Counted from the stretch's first letter, positions 10,350 through 22,921 are shown. The stretch is DNA of 64,000 nt from Nephromyces sp. MM_2019 (GCA_015657535.1 JADHZB010000410.1:1-64000); one strand, 5' to 3'. Numbers and translations: made by a program. Notes: generated by a model from the sequence alone, not told the origin.

Positions 10350-12808
10350 AATTGCTATTTGATAAATCTATCGAGGTGAAAATAAATGTAAAATAGGGGT
10401 TTTACAGCATGGATTATGAATAACAATCACAGTTGTTTGTAATGATGAAATAAGGGTTAGTGATTGTAACTCTTAGTATCAAATTTATTGATCTAGCTTA
10501 AATTAAATAAGGGTGTCGAAAATCGGTATAAATTCAGCTCGTAAAAATAAATGTTCAGATTAATGTTTATACTAAGCAATATCTAGTCTATGTTTGATGT
10601 CTATGTAATTTTTGTGCGTTTTAGTGAAAGCTAGTAATAACTCACTCTAGGGTGGATATATTCGCTATGTAGTATTATTTATTTATATATTATTTTCCTC
10701 CTAATGAATTTAATAATGAAATCAAGTATGATTATTTATAAATTATAATGCTGGTAATTTTGATTACAATTGCTGGAATAATCAGTTCATTGACTAGTAA
10801 TTCAAGGCTTGATACTAAGTTTTGAGAAACATCTTTATGATTTACTAAATTTAGTTTAAGAAAATTTAAACAATATATTATAATGATAGAAAATTAAAAT
10901 TTATCATAATACTAAGAAAATCGAAAATAAGGGTAGGTTTTATTATTGGTGAAGATGGTTTTGAATGCCACTTGGGATTTTTTAAAAGTAATTATTATCT
11001 TCTTTGTAGTTAGTTCATTTTTACAAAGAAGTTGAGACAATATTCTAAATCAAATCTTGGGTAACTAAAATGTGGGATCGGCAATGCCAGTTAGAAGTTA
11101 TTTTAAGTGCAATTTTTTCAAAGGAAATAATTTTCTTGGGCAGAGAATCATACACAGACTTGAGTAATGTGTGCCCCAGCAGAAATAGGACTTTTTAGAG
11201 ATGTAATATTACATCATTTAATACCATCGACCAACTTATGTTAACCAACAGCTTTAAATACTTGAAAATTAAGATCAGTAAGAAAGTTTGTAATGATTGA
11301 AGCTTTTTTTTGTTTAATTCTCAGGGTACCTATTTCTGTAACTATTACAACTTTATTATGTGTATGCTAGTCAGATTATAGCTCCTTCGATCAACAAAAG
11401 CTACACTATTATGTGTAAACCGATCGATATACTTAAGCTGTTTGGGATATTCTTAATAGTTGAAATAAAAATATATTTTGGGTGGTTAAAAGATTTACCG
11501 AATCTAGAATCCAAAATGAATTTGCCCACCTCGAATAGCATGTTGGTATCTAATTTATGATTTAATGATATATAGAAATTGCATTGACTATTTTAGTTAT
11601 TTGACCTGTTCTTTGAAGTTACGTACGTGTAGAGCAGTATAACATACGTGTAATTTTTGAAGCATAACATAAGCATACATGGTTAGTGAGTTAGCTATAA
11701 CCTTACATATAGCTAAAAGGAAAGAAATATGGTCATTTGATTTCTTATCAGTTGACCAAAACATAGCTAAGTGAAATATACCTCTTAGTCAATAAACTTT
11801 ATTAGTATGCAACTTAGAAAATAGTCGAAATTAAAATTAAAATAAATAATAAAGGATGATTGTAATTGTATTTAAAGCGCTATGAATCCTTAAAATTTTA
11901 AGAATTCAACAAACTTATTTTAGTCTATATTCGATGTGTTTATACATCTCATACTGGCTACGATATTGAAAAAAGATCTAGGTTACATATACATTTAGAA
12001 ACCCAAAGACATAAACCAAATGAAACTGTTTTAAAAGTAAACATAAGTCACGAAAACCATCACTTTATGGCTTACTAAGAAAAATAATATTCCAGCTTTA
12101 AACTCAACTCTTTAAGAAAGATTGAAATATAAATTTTTCTAATGAAACTATGAGATTTTAACAATGTTTAGCTAATTTTATAATTATCTCCAAATAGCCA
12201 TTAGCTATAAATAATTACTAAATTTTGAATTATTCTGTTAATATACCGCTTCAAAAAAAAATTTTAATATTAAGATTTACATAAGATAATTTAGCTCATA
12301 AATTGTTACAATTGATAAATAAAAATGACATTATAACATTTAAGACTCAACTACTAACAATCCTAAAGCTGGGAAAATTTTACAAAGATTGCCCATTGTA
12401 AAACTAAGCTTATTTTCTTGAATCAAGTTATTTAAAGTAGACTGAATTTCTTATACTTCAAAGTATTAGAATTTTATCTATTGCATAAAAGGTATTTCAT
12501 TGGTAGGATCTTAATTATACAATTTATCTTGGGAATAATTTTGATGAGTAAAACTGCCTATTTATTATTCTGAAAAATTTAGCGTTAGATAGATAGATAT
12601 TGAATAAAAACTTACAAGTAGAACTGCTTAACTAACGTGATGAGCAATCTGAAACAGATAGAATTGTTACAATCTAATAAATTTTATACTAGTATTACAT
12701 TATAATTAAATTGACCACGTTCTGTATTAACCTCTTTCTAAAAGAAATTTATAGAGGAATAATACTTTCCCAAAAATCAATTAGTTCTATACCTTCCTTA
12801 AAAACACC
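10350..12808. other. Intergenic region between divergent PMT and VPS22
   Basis: Both neighbours begin facing away from this spacer, so it should hold both promoters. I see no convincing exon. The 66-codon open frame at 11360-11560 has no recognisable feature and is probably chance. Confidence 0.55.
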
Positions 12809-13576
12809 ATGAGGCGTAATGTTGGGGCTTCACACGTCCTTAACAAGCAAAATAGGGCACAAAAGTTCAATCAAATGGGTAATAAAATGGCCGAAGATCG
12901 CTATGAAACTACTCGTAAGCATTTTATGGAATTTAAAGAAAAATTGTCTGAGTTTGCTTCAAAGCATCGACAACGTATAAACAAAGATCCCGAGTTTAGG
13001 CAAAAATTTCATGAAATGTGTACAAGCCTTGATGTTGATCCATTAGTCACACATACAGGCATTTGGTCTACTTACTTAGATATAGGGGAGTTTTATAATA
13101 ATTTGGGGGTACAAATACTAACAATCTGCTTAGCTACTCGACATTCGAACGGAGGGGTGTTGGATATAAGAGAATTACTTCTTCGCTTGGCTCGCAACAG
13201 TGGGAAAACTATATCATCAAATAACATCACAGAAAGTGATATCTTTCGTGCTATAAAGCATCTTGACACATTGGGCGAAAAAGGTATCACCACTATCAGA
13301 GATACCAAACATACATTAATCATATCACTACCTGAAGCCTTCGGTATGGATCAGTTAGCTTGTCTTAATGATGCCCAGGAAACAGGTTATTTTTCTCTCA
13401 AGCTTATGCAAGATAATCAAAAATGGACGGAAAGCAGGTTTAATGATTGTATAAAAACATTAATAAGTGAGGGGGTAGTATGGGTTGATACTAGTTATGA
13501 AAATAACCAGATAAAAACTCTTTATTGGGTACCAAGTATATTTTTTCGAATACAAATGGAAAATCAGGGAGAATAA
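12809..13576 (+). CDS. SNF8: ESCRT-II subunit VPS22 / SNF8
   Basis: Single exon of 255 residues, the usual length for VPS22 (about 250-258). ESCRT-II is a Y-shaped complex (VPS22, VPS36, two VPS25) that links ESCRT-I to ESCRT-III during sorting of ubiquitinated cargo at endosomes. Family landmarks are the RRNVGA start, AEDRYETTRKHF, LSEFASKHRQRI-KDPEFRQKFHEMC, LDVDPL, DIGEFYNNLGVQILTICLATRH-NGG, RAIKHLDTLGEKG and the C-terminal winged helix ending in EGVVWVDTSYEN and YWVPSIF. The helical hairpin and two tandem winged helices are all present. The ATG at 12809 fits the family start exactly. Many apicomplexans have lost ESCRT-I and ESCRT-II, so its presence is informative about lineage. Confidence 0.96.
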   Translation: MRRNVGASHVLNKQNRAQKFNQMGNKMAEDRYETTRKHFMEFKEKLSEFASKHRQRINKDPEFRQKFHEMCTSLDVDPLVTHTGIWSTYLDIGEFYNNLGVQILTICLATRHSNGGVLDIRELLLRLARNSGKTISSNNITESDIFRAIKHLDTLGEKGITTIRDTKHTLIISLPEAFGMDQLACLNDAQETGYFSLKLMQDNQKWTESRFNDCIKTLISEGVVWVDTSYENNQIKTLYWVPSIFFRIQMENQGE

Positions 13577-14836
13577 CTGTGCCACACTCTCACCATCAAT
13601 ACTCAACATCAATTTTTAATACTAATCGACTATCCTCCAAACTTACTAAAAATGTAAAATTAGTCTTAATTGTCTTGCTACCGACATACTGAACTTTAAA
13701 GTGTCACTTTTTACACCACCCATAAACACTCAATACCTAGTGAGTTATTTATATTGAAATTTTTCATGCTTTGTTATATCATGACAATAAGAAGTAAAAC
13801 TTTACTAAAAACACTTAGAATGAACAATTTATTCTGAAACTTTATCAAGCTTTCTTAAAAATTTAACTTGTCTGAAGTATTTTCTTAATGAAAAAGACAA
13901 CTTTTGCTTGTAATATATAAATACATGCCACTCAATAAGCTTTGAATAAAGTATAGATTTACCACAAATTCTAAACAAATTTATTTTTTCGATTTTATTG
14001 ATAACTTGAACAAATTTTTAGTCAATCCTAATTATAAATAAGTCTAGTTATTTATTTTTAGTATAATCACATTTTTATGCTTAAAAAATTTTTCTGTTTA
14101 TTATTAACATCTAACTAACTATACAAATATAATAAGTTTGCTTTATTAAGGCAAATAATTGACTAACAATTCAGAATAAAACTAGTAATATGAAAAGAAA
14201 ATTCTAGTTGAATGTATCAAATCTATGGATACTGAAACTGAAATTCACAGAAATTAACTTTCTTCAAAATTTAGATAACTTTTATTCACATATGTCAAGC
14301 TATGGTATTGACCCACTGAGCTCAATTTAACTTAAAATTATGAATTCTTTAATTTTCAATTTTCCACAATAGGCTGAGATATTTCAAAGTCAGAAATTAT
14401 CAATCAATTAAGCTCTTATCAATACTTTTCAGTATCAGATGAGAAAATTTTAACAAAATAATTTTTAATGAATATAGTGATTTTTTGGCACACTTGATAT
14501 TTATTAAAAAGATAAAAGATATCAAAATTACCTAAAAACATCAAATTACCACTGGATGAAATATTTATTCTGCTAAATTCATCAGTAAGTTCACAATTGA
14601 TAGTGCATCTTGATTAAATTTTAAATATTAGAATTTATAAGTGCTTAGCCCGATATTATCAGTCTTTAATAAGAAATTCAATGGAGAGACATAAATTTCA
14701 TAGAATGATTCATCCTTGATTGAAAACTTGCTAAGTTAATCTCTAACTGGATGTTATTCTGTCAATATAAAAATTCATCACAAGTTATATACAAATTTTA
14801 ACTAATAATCTAAAATTCAAAAACCCAACTATAGGA
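13577..14836. other. Intergenic spacer, no gene seen
   Basis: AT-rich sequence between two plus-strand genes. It presumably holds the 3' UTR of VPS22 and the promoter of the next gene. No motif stands out. Confidence 0.6.
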
Positions 14837-17800
14837 ATGGAAATTTTAGAACCATCTCATAGTGTTGATGAGTCCGGCCCTCTTTGTCAACCTGCCGAAT
14901 CTACTTCAACAACTTTTACTTCATTGCCATCCGCAGCTTCTCTGACGGAAGTAAATCTGGATTTTCCCAACAAAAATGATTATAACAAAAAGCCTGAGAC
15001 TGAAGACTTTAAGCAATGCAATGCTAAAACTAAACGAGTTATTTCTAGTTTCGCAAAAATGATATTGAATTCAAGTAATGAACTAGCCATGAAATAGTTA
15101 ATCATTTACAAATGAAGGCTGCAATGCTAGACAACTTTATCTTACGAGTTTCAAAAAAAAAACCTAAAATAAAAGTGCTTTTTCCTAATAGCTTAAATAT
15201 ATTATTGTTTTTTACTCAATCAGTGGGAGTTTCCGATGAATGTTGCTCTAGTGAACACATAATTGAGTATATGGACTGCTTAGGTAAAATTTAATGCTAT
15301 TTTCTATTCTATAAGACTCCAGGCTGAATAGTTGCTAAACATTATGAAATTCAGAACCCAAGGCTCTTGAGTCCTTCTATGAAGCTTGTAAGGTATACTT
15401 CGACCCTAAGAATAAAAACTCTGGGGTAGGTACTCTCAAAACTATTAACCATGTGTCTGAAAACATAAGCAGCATTTATAGCCAATTGACAAAACTACAA
15501 TCTTCAATTCAAGGTAAGCTTCACAGAATAAACATGTTTATTAATTATTTTATCACTGCCTAAGCAAAAACGTAATTCTTTTAATAATTCAATTATTATC
15601 AGCTGTTGCACCAAAATTCAATTCTGTTACAAATTGTGAATCTGAAGACTTCGAGTCACAGTTGAGCAACTTTATAATGGGGTAATAATTTATTTTCAAA
15701 TTGACACAACTGTAATATTAATAGCCTAAAAATAAAACGAATAAGGCCTTAAGTTTATATAATTTTCTATTTTTTAAGCTATTTTCAGTGCTAGAAATTA
15801 TCGTAAATAGAGTGCCCTAATCTTGTTCAAATTATAAACCAATTTTTTTATTCAGGGACTTACTGTATAAAACAGAGAAATGTGCACTAGAGCTTTCAAA
15901 AATGCTCCTAGTATCACCTTTCATTCCTCCAATGCCACAGAACTCGAATGAAGTTTTTCAAATAGGTATAAAGTTTTTCAATAGTAAAAATACTTGATAT
16001 AATCTATGGCAGAATTTTATAATTATAGTGTAGTGTATATTAAGCTATATATTGCTAGGTATACTTATAATAAAACTTATTAATTTGCTTACAGAAACAG
16101 AAGGCCATGATCAAATGAAACGAGAATCAGGAAAAGCTCTTAATACCCAAGACATTCATATGGTATGTCTTGTCAAGGTTTTATTTACAAAGCAGGCTTA
16201 AATGCTAGCTTTTCAATAATTCTATAGATTATTTCCGAGTGTATGAAGAGCTTTCAATATGAATTGAGATGTGCCATGGCTGAAATTGGTAAATCTCCTA
16301 GCACAAATGCCTATATGAAGGTTTGTATATTGCTGTTATGAGCATATATGTATTACATATTAGCAGTCTTTGTTCACCGAGTTACATAGCAAGGGTGATA
16401 ATATGTCAAATATTCTGTTAATTTAATCAGGTTAAGACAATCAGTTCACCAAAAGTGTCTGCAGAAGTTGATTACTGTTCTCAAAAGTTAGGGTCAAATA
16501 ATCCGGTGAGTTCAACGAAGAACAATGCTTCTGTAAATTCTCCCAAATCAGTAATCTCAGCTGTTTCCACTCCAAAAAAATCACAAGAAACAGTGCCAAT
16601 AATAGATATGACCAAGTGTACTGAAATAATCCAAGGTAAATCAGCTGAAAGCAATCAAATTGGTTAGTTCAATGGACAAATCCAATTGAAACATGATATA
16701 AAATTAATAGTAACTTTTCTTAAAAAATCAGCTCAATTTTTAAATTCTTAAAAGCCTTTTAATAGAATTCACCAACGATTTTCATTGTGGCAAAGTGTTA
16801 AATTTTGCATTTTAAATTGAATTTATAAACGTTACTTTTTCAGCTTCAGAGGTTAGTAAAAGTGGAGAGGGTAATATGGTAGAAACCGTAAAGGAAAAAT
16901 ACACTCCACAGTCTCCCGTACCTAGAGCTATGCTCGTAAAAGGTATTGCAGCAGAAGATTGTGATAAGGCAGGATATCCCACACTACAGTCAAAAGAAGT
17001 TAAAGACTCAGCTGATTCACAGAAAGTGATTTATCGTAACGTTTACTATGACCCTAATAGCTTAAAAATAGATGATGTGATCTGTAAAACTCAAACCCCT
17101 GACTTGGCTCGAGCTCAGAACTTTTTCTCTCAAAATGCAATGGTAGCAAATCCTATGGGTGGGTCTGAGGCATTTAACCCCAACGTTAGTGCCGTAGACC
17201 AATCTTGGGCTTCTATCAAAAGCTTTAATGAGAAGCTAGCGGAAGCTTCGAAGGCTAAACTCGCTTCTTTCCCGCGTCAGCAAACTTTTCAGGGAAACAA
17301 TTATCCATCGAATAATGCAGCAGAGTTATCAAAGTTTGGTAGCCCTATGCCAAAAATGGAAAGTGCTACAAAGATGTCTATGGCACAACAAATAGTGAAT
17401 TCAAATGCCGGTCAAACCAGAATTCGAGTCAAAAATTTTAGTGAAATTCCAGCACCTGTTAAGTTACCCCAATATATCCAACATATGAAAGTTATACAGG
17501 ATCCAACATTCGCTTTTAATCCGAGTTCCCAGACTCCTGGGTACCCCGGGGCATTTGTAGATATGCAACAATTGCCTAACATGAATTTTCAGGACATGAG
17601 TAGGCAACAATTATCACCAAATCCGATAATGAATGCTTTTGTTGCAACTCCTCAGTGTTACAATGGAAATGCACCACAAATTAATTCTGTTCAAGGAAAC
17701 CCAGTTAACTCAAGTTTACCATCTTGGTTACCTCAAAATTTCAATCAGAACCAATTACCTATCCCTCTAAATCAAGAACAGGTGATGCAAATGCAAATGC

Positions 17801-18075
17801 AAATGCCAATGCCTTATCCCCCCATCAATAGGACAGAGGCTCAAATATTTTGTCCTGGGCAAAATAAGCAAACAGCTGTTTCTCGTACACCATCAGCTGA
17901 TTTGTGGGTACCTCGATGGAGAGCGAATCGTGCAGCAACTAGTGATGTTCCGAATGAATTCAATGATACATTTAATGATAAAGCCTCTTTAAAATCAGAA
18001 GGACAGCCTGTAAATCCGAATTCAAGAAAACCGAAGATGTCATCTCCAGCCTTATGTGGTATAATGGGCTTTTAA
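14837..18075 (+). CDS. Unknown multi-exon protein with Gln/Asn/Met-rich C-terminus
   Basis: I do not recognise a family. Exons after the first are 15224-15283, 15355-15513, 15603-15681, 15856-15965, 16095-16162, 16228-16320, 16431-16662 and 16844-18075. From the 15224 exon onward every junction is in phase. The middle exons are helical and Cys-containing, for example HIIEYMDCL, ESFYEACKVYF and IISECMKSFQYELRCAMAEIG. The last exon (410 codons) is disordered, with a short VIYRNVYYDPNSL motif, a LPSWLPQNF stretch, an MQMQMQMPMP run and a Trp-rich LWVPRWRANR near the end. The beginning is problematic: frame 0 from 14837 stops at TAG 15095, yet the coding-like helix continues in another frame (VNHLQMKAAMLDNFILRV). 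Either one A is missing or a very short intron lies there. The exon ending near 15170 also lacks a phase-matched donor. A scaffold or RNA-binding role is possible but not shown. Confidence 0.7.
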
Positions 18076-18535
18076 AATTTTTAAATTCGAAGAAAGGTTA
18101 ATAAAAGATCTGAGCATGTTATTTTTATTTAAGAGTATTCATAGGTAAATAAAATAGTCTCTACACGTTCTAAATAAAATGGCTATCTATCAGCTTTTTA
18201 TCTTAAACATGAATTTGGTTTATTTGAATTAAAATGAATTAGAATGCAAAAATAATGTATGAAGATTGTGAACATAAATAAAAATAAAGGATAATTATAA
18301 ATATCATATCAAGGGTTGTGAGCTCAAGCATAAATTTCTTTTAAATTATGTAACAATATAAAGTTTCTAATTATGATCATAAAATAGTTCAATATTTATG
18401 ATAAAAAAAAAGCATGTAAAGTAGTTTACAGGGTTGTTCTGTGTTTATACAATGGAGTTAAGTTTCATTTGAATTGTTAGTTATATTGTTTATAATTTAA
18501 GTTATTTAATTTTGGGTTAAGCATGAGAAATAGTT
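18076..18535. other. Convergent intergenic spacer
   Basis: Plain AT-rich sequence between the stop codons of the unknown gene (+) and ECH1 (-). AATAAA-like signals are frequent in both directions but too common in this base composition to assign. Confidence 0.6.
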
Positions 18536-20801
18536 TTACAATTTAGAAAATTGTCCCAGATTTTTAAATTGAGAGTTTCTTGCTGCGTCCATCATATCCT
18601 GAATGGAGAAATGAGAGAGAAGAAATGAGATACAAGAGTTCGATTCAAATAATAATTATTTACACTGCTTTGAAGCATTGTTGAATTCCATAATGATTGT
18701 AAGTCTAGGCCTTCCTAAAGAGTTTTGGTGATTTTTGGTATATTAATATTCCAAAGATTTCAGTAAGATTCACCTGCACTGTGTGATCTCGGCTATAATT
18801 TAAAGCATACTTCGTTCCATAAACTGCTACCTATAGTTAAAAGAGCAAATTTTTGGAAGGCTTGAAAGAATCAACTTATATATAAAGGTAATGAGACATA
18901 CAGGACTTTTAGCTGCTATCGATAGGGCCAACTTTGTAGCTTCCTCTAAAAGAAAAAATTGAAGTCTAGAATTTACGGAGGGTGTGGTAATAAAGTATAA
19001 ACAAAAAAGCTGTAAAGCTAATTTATATAAAGGATCTTTAGCTCTAATTCTTACCATAAAGTGTTTTACGATCCTTGAATGTTGAGCTCACGAATCCTAC
19101 TTGAAGTGCCTGATATTGTTTTTATAAAGGATGTTTTGTGGTTGTAGAAATGGGTAAGCTATACCTCATTAGCCAAGAAGTTTCTGGCCGTATAGCATAC
19201 TTCTCGAGCCTATAAAATTAGCAGGTGATTGATAAAGTCAATATTCAAATTGCTAATATCTAATTATAAATAATATTATTTGATTAAAATTGATGTAGTT
19301 AGAATATAATAAGATTTGGACAAGGCCAATAGATCTATAAAAAATGTTTTCTCTACAAAATCTAACCCAGCTATTACTATTCACGACTTTAGGTAATCTT
19401 TGAAGAGTTCCTGAGGGGAAAAATTTTTGCTCAAATTTTAGTAAATGCATTAGATATAATCTTTTTATAAATTTAATTGTAGTATATCTATTGCGATTTG
19501 ATTAACATGGACATAAATATCGATTAGGGTAAGCAATAAAAGATTCCAACATCAATGTTACCTAAGTCAGCAGCTAGTCCAATATCAATTTCTTTAACAG
19601 AAAAATATGAATTTTGGGAACAAAATCGAATATCACATGCGGTGATGATGTCAATTCCTGCTCCCAAACAACCTCCATAAACACAGGCTATTACCGGCTT
19701 GCTGCATTTTTCTAAATGTTTGAGGTGAAAAAAAAGGCACAGTGGTTTTCTACAATTCACTTAGTCTAGGTTTGGGAATAACCTATAGAGTTTACACATT
19801 CTTGTAAGAAGTTAATATAGCCCTTGAGAAAAACTGATTTTCTTGCGAATTCGATAGGTTCTATTCATGTTTTAATAAGTAGATTATGACAAAAATAAAA
19901 ATTTCATCTGAGTTATTCGTTATAAAATGTAAAATGATTTATAATTTACAGATGGTAAATATTTCCACATTCAAAAAGATTAGTGAAGTGTTCATTTTGG
20001 AGATAAGTATATTTGATTATTTATTACTAGTCATATATTTATGAGTGTTTATTGAATAAATTTTTTAAATAATTTCCTAGTTGGTATCTAATGCTTACCG
20101 TTAACATTTCCAGATGAAAAGTATTGCATACCAAACTTTACTATAAACAATGCAAATAGTTTTTAGATGGGATAGGAATCATAAATTCCAAGTAGCTTAT
20201 TTAAATGAATTTTTAACAACACATAATACCATTAAATAGAAAATGTTTTTAGGTGCATTTTAAATTATTACGGTCAATTCCAGCGGAAAATACATTGCCT
20301 TCATTGGTTCTGTAAAAAATAGCAAAATAATAATTTTTACCGATTTCCTGGCAAGTTCTTAATGTTAGTTTGTGTTTATAACTCATTTCATTATTTTATA
20401 ATAGTGGAAAACAAGTCAAGTCAGGTTTAATAACATTTCTTGTCTTTTAAGATATGCTTATCAAATTAATAATGAAACTGGAATCAAGTTTACGAAATTT
20501 TCATCTGAGTGAGTGCAATGTCTCAAGCTCAAAAGTAGGGAAAATGAAATGAATACAAATTTTCCACTTATTTAACTTACAACAGGATACAGCGGCAATC
20601 TGGGGATTGACCTAAAGTTTCAAAAGTAGATTTGAGTTCTTCCCAGAATGGTTTATCTATGGCATTTCGTTTTTCCGGCCTATTAAAATTTACTTGCCAG
20701 ATATAAGGTGAGAGATTGTTTTCATTTGTATCTTTATCATGTGAAAACACATTAATTCTTTGAAAAGATGAAAAGTATTTCAACAGATCATTCCTATTCA
20801 T
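18536..20801 (-). CDS. ECH1: Peroxisomal delta(3,5)-delta(2,4)-dienoyl-CoA isomerase, PTS1 SKL
   Basis: Crotonase-fold enzyme that isomerises 3,5-dienoyl-CoA to 2,4-dienoyl-CoA when odd-numbered double bonds are handled in beta-oxidation. Twelve small exons (20581-20801, 20272-20309, 20099-20140, 19783-19833, 19562-19711, 19367-19410, 19165-19209, 19055-19109, 18902-18945, 18774-18830, 18664-18714, 18536-18598) join in phase to 286 residues. Landmarks are NRPEKRNAIDKPFW, FSAGID, KPVIACVYGGCLGAGIDIITACDI, SVKEIDIGLAADLG, TLQRLPK, REVCYTARNFLANE, GFVSSTF, AAKSPVAVYGTK and NYSRDHTV. The three acidic residues used by ECH1 are present: D in GAGID, E in VKEID and D in EIDIGL. The protein ends GQFSKL, a perfect type 1 peroxisomal signal, and there is no obvious mitochondrial presequence. 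Introns are short, about 70-240 bases. Confidence 0.95.
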
Positions 20802-21307
20802 CTTGTATTAAATATATATAGATTTTAAAATCTGAATATATTGTTCATAGGAGCAGGTTTTCTAATTAAATATATCTATCTTCACTCTCCATTTATGATC
20901 AACTAAGCATAATATCTTAAAATTTTTTACAACCATAACTCTATCAAAATTAGGTGTGATGCAAGACGAACACATAAAAATTCTATTTATTTCTCCTTTT
21001 TATGAAATTTAAATTTCACTTGGATCTACTAATAAAACTGGGTATGAAGAGTTTCAACTTTTGCTTTACTACATTAATATTTTGTATTAAATTGTAAATG
21101 TTTTTATATGCAATAATTAATATATTGCTCATGCATTAACTGTATTAAAAGTTTTTAAACTACCTTGCATAAAAAAAATAGAGTTATTATTAATATGTAT
21201 ATAAAAAATTAACGAAAAAACAGCTTCTACTAGTATATAAAAATTTACAACCTTGCCAAAAGATACATAAACATGCATTTATTATTTTACATCAAAAATT
21301 TAGTAAT
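20802..21307. other. Intergenic spacer
   Basis: Lies between the ECH1 start and the transporter stop, both on the minus strand. AT-rich, and I see nothing that reads as coding or structured. Confidence 0.6.
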
Positions 21308-22921
21308 TTAGGGTTTATTCAGATTGCTTAGTATTTTTGAATTAGTTTGGCCATTTAAGCCGCTGTATCCGATAGTGTCATCTGTTTCATTCAAGATATT
21401 GTCATGAACATGAGCATTTGGTAAAAGGTAAAAGCTCAGAGGAATATTTACTAAAGGTAATAGACAATGAGAAACTAATATTAATAGCCACATGTTATCA
21501 AAATTGCAATCATGGTCTTTAGTTTTAGTTGTAACGATACCCATATTAGTAATAAGAAATGCACCAATATATTTGGCCATATTCAATCCATACCAGGCGA
21601 ACCCAGCTAATAATGCATAAATTGTTGCCTCAATTGATTTTGGGCATAATCGTGAAATAAGTATGTTGATAGGCATAGTATTCAACATAAAAGTTGTTTG
21701 ATATATCATAGCACTTCCTATTAGATACATTAAGTGATCATCAATACCTACAAGGGTGTTCCACCTATTTACAATTACAATATCAAATAATGAAGCTACT
21801 ATCCTTAATAAAGTAGTTAGCCAGAAAATAGGTCTATACTTAAGCTTACGTAGCCATACTTGATATAAGTAGAGTCCAAACATAGAAGCAGCTATACTTG
21901 CAAAAGAACTATAAGTACGAAAATATAGATATGAGAAATGAGGCCCATTTTCAACACAATCAGGTTCTGCAGTGTAATAGTATTCTACTGCTCCTGCGAT
22001 ATTGATATAAGATACCTCAATAACGAATATGTATAAATTAGCATGAGCAATAAGTTTGGGAAGCAAGAAGTAACAACTTGCGCAAATACATGTTGAAGAG
22101 ATAATGCCATATATAAAATGCACATTCGAGTTTCCAAAAATACCAGCGATAACTGTACCAATTGTAAAAAAAAGGATCAGGAGTGCTTCTACAAATGTAC
22201 CGAATTCTCGTCTAATTTTTTCCCTATCTAGTTTGTTGTTTAATTCGTCAGGTACCTTATCATCGACCATACAGCCAGCAAATATAAATATCATTGGTTG
22301 TGCACTGATGGGTATCATGATTAAGAAAATATATCTAGGATCTGAGTAATCAGAAAGTAGCCCCACTGTTGAAGCAGGCAGAAATCCAGCGACTACTTGT
22401 AGAAGCCAAATATAAGTAAGTATGTGGCTAGATGTTTCGGGTCGCTTTCTCATAAACTCCACATACTTTCCTTCACATAATAGATCATGTGAAGCGGATT
22501 GTCCATTGATACAAAAGATGGCCATAGCAGGGATCCATGGGTAATCATAGGCTAGAGCAGTAGGTGTAACTAATACTATAAGGCAGCCCAATGTACCGAA
22601 AATATTGGTGACAATCAGATAATATCGCTTACGATAGCCAAATAGTGGAAGGGTGTCACTTAGCATGCCATAGAAACCTTTAATGGACCAAGGCGCCGCT
22701 GAAATAGCGCTATTTGTTTGGTAAACAACCCCATCATGATTGATAGAACGGTAGTAAGGTAGTTCACTTAATTTTACATATTCATTTATTGCTCCTTTGA
22801 TTCCCAGATAAACGCTAGTTAAAAGTAAAAAGAACTTAAAAGTATAAGCTTCTATGATTATTTGCATGAAGGGTTTTACATTTTTGGGATTGAGATAGTA
22901 GGGTATTACTGATGCAGCCAT
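21308..22921 (-). CDS. BT1-family transporter (folate/biopterin transporter type)
   Basis: Single exon, 537 residues, about 12 predicted membrane segments. The BT1 family belongs to the major facilitator superfamily and moves folates, pterins or related anions in kinetoplastids, apicomplexans and plants. Signature regions are the early APWSIKGFYGMLSDTLPLFGYRKRYYL-type loop between segments, AIFCINGQSASHDLLCEGKYVEFMRKRPE, where the DLL/EGKYVE acidic patch is characteristic, GLLSDYSDPRY, and late SRLCPKSIEATIYALLAGFAWYGLNMAKYIGAFL. The soluble tail is short (about 35 residues). The start at 22921 precedes a short cytosolic helix and the first hydrophobic segment. The exact substrate cannot be told, since related apicomplexan proteins differ. 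In contrast with its neighbours it has no introns. Confidence 0.93.
   Translation of the reverse strand: MAASVIPYYLNPKNVKPFMQIIIEAYTFKFFLLLTSVYLGIKGAINEYVKLSELPYYRSINHDGVVYQTNSAISAAPWSIKGFYGMLSDTLPLFGYRKRYYLIVTNIFGTLGCLIVLVTPTALAYDYPWIPAMAIFCINGQSASHDLLCEGKYVEFMRKRPETSSHILTYIWLLQVVAGFLPASTVGLLSDYSDPRYIFLIMIPISAQPMIFIFAGCMVDDKVPDELNNKLDREKIRREFGTFVEALLILFFTIGTVIAGIFGNSNVHFIYGIISSTCICASCYFLLPKLIAHANLYIFVIEVSYINIAGAVEYYYTAEPDCVENGPHFSYLYFRTYSSFASIAASMFGLYLYQVWLRKLKYRPIFWLTTLLRIVASLFDIVIVNRWNTLVGIDDHLMYLIGSAMIYQTTFMLNTMPINILISRLCPKSIEATIYALLAGFAWYGLNMAKYIGAFLITNMGIVTTKTKDHDCNFDNMWLLILVSHCLLPLVNIPLSFYLLPNAHVHDNILNETDDTIGYSGLNGQTNSKILSNLNKP

Noticed and set aside
11360..11560. 66-codon frame between PMT and VPS22
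   Set aside because: No domain, no splice partner and base composition like the surrounding spacer.
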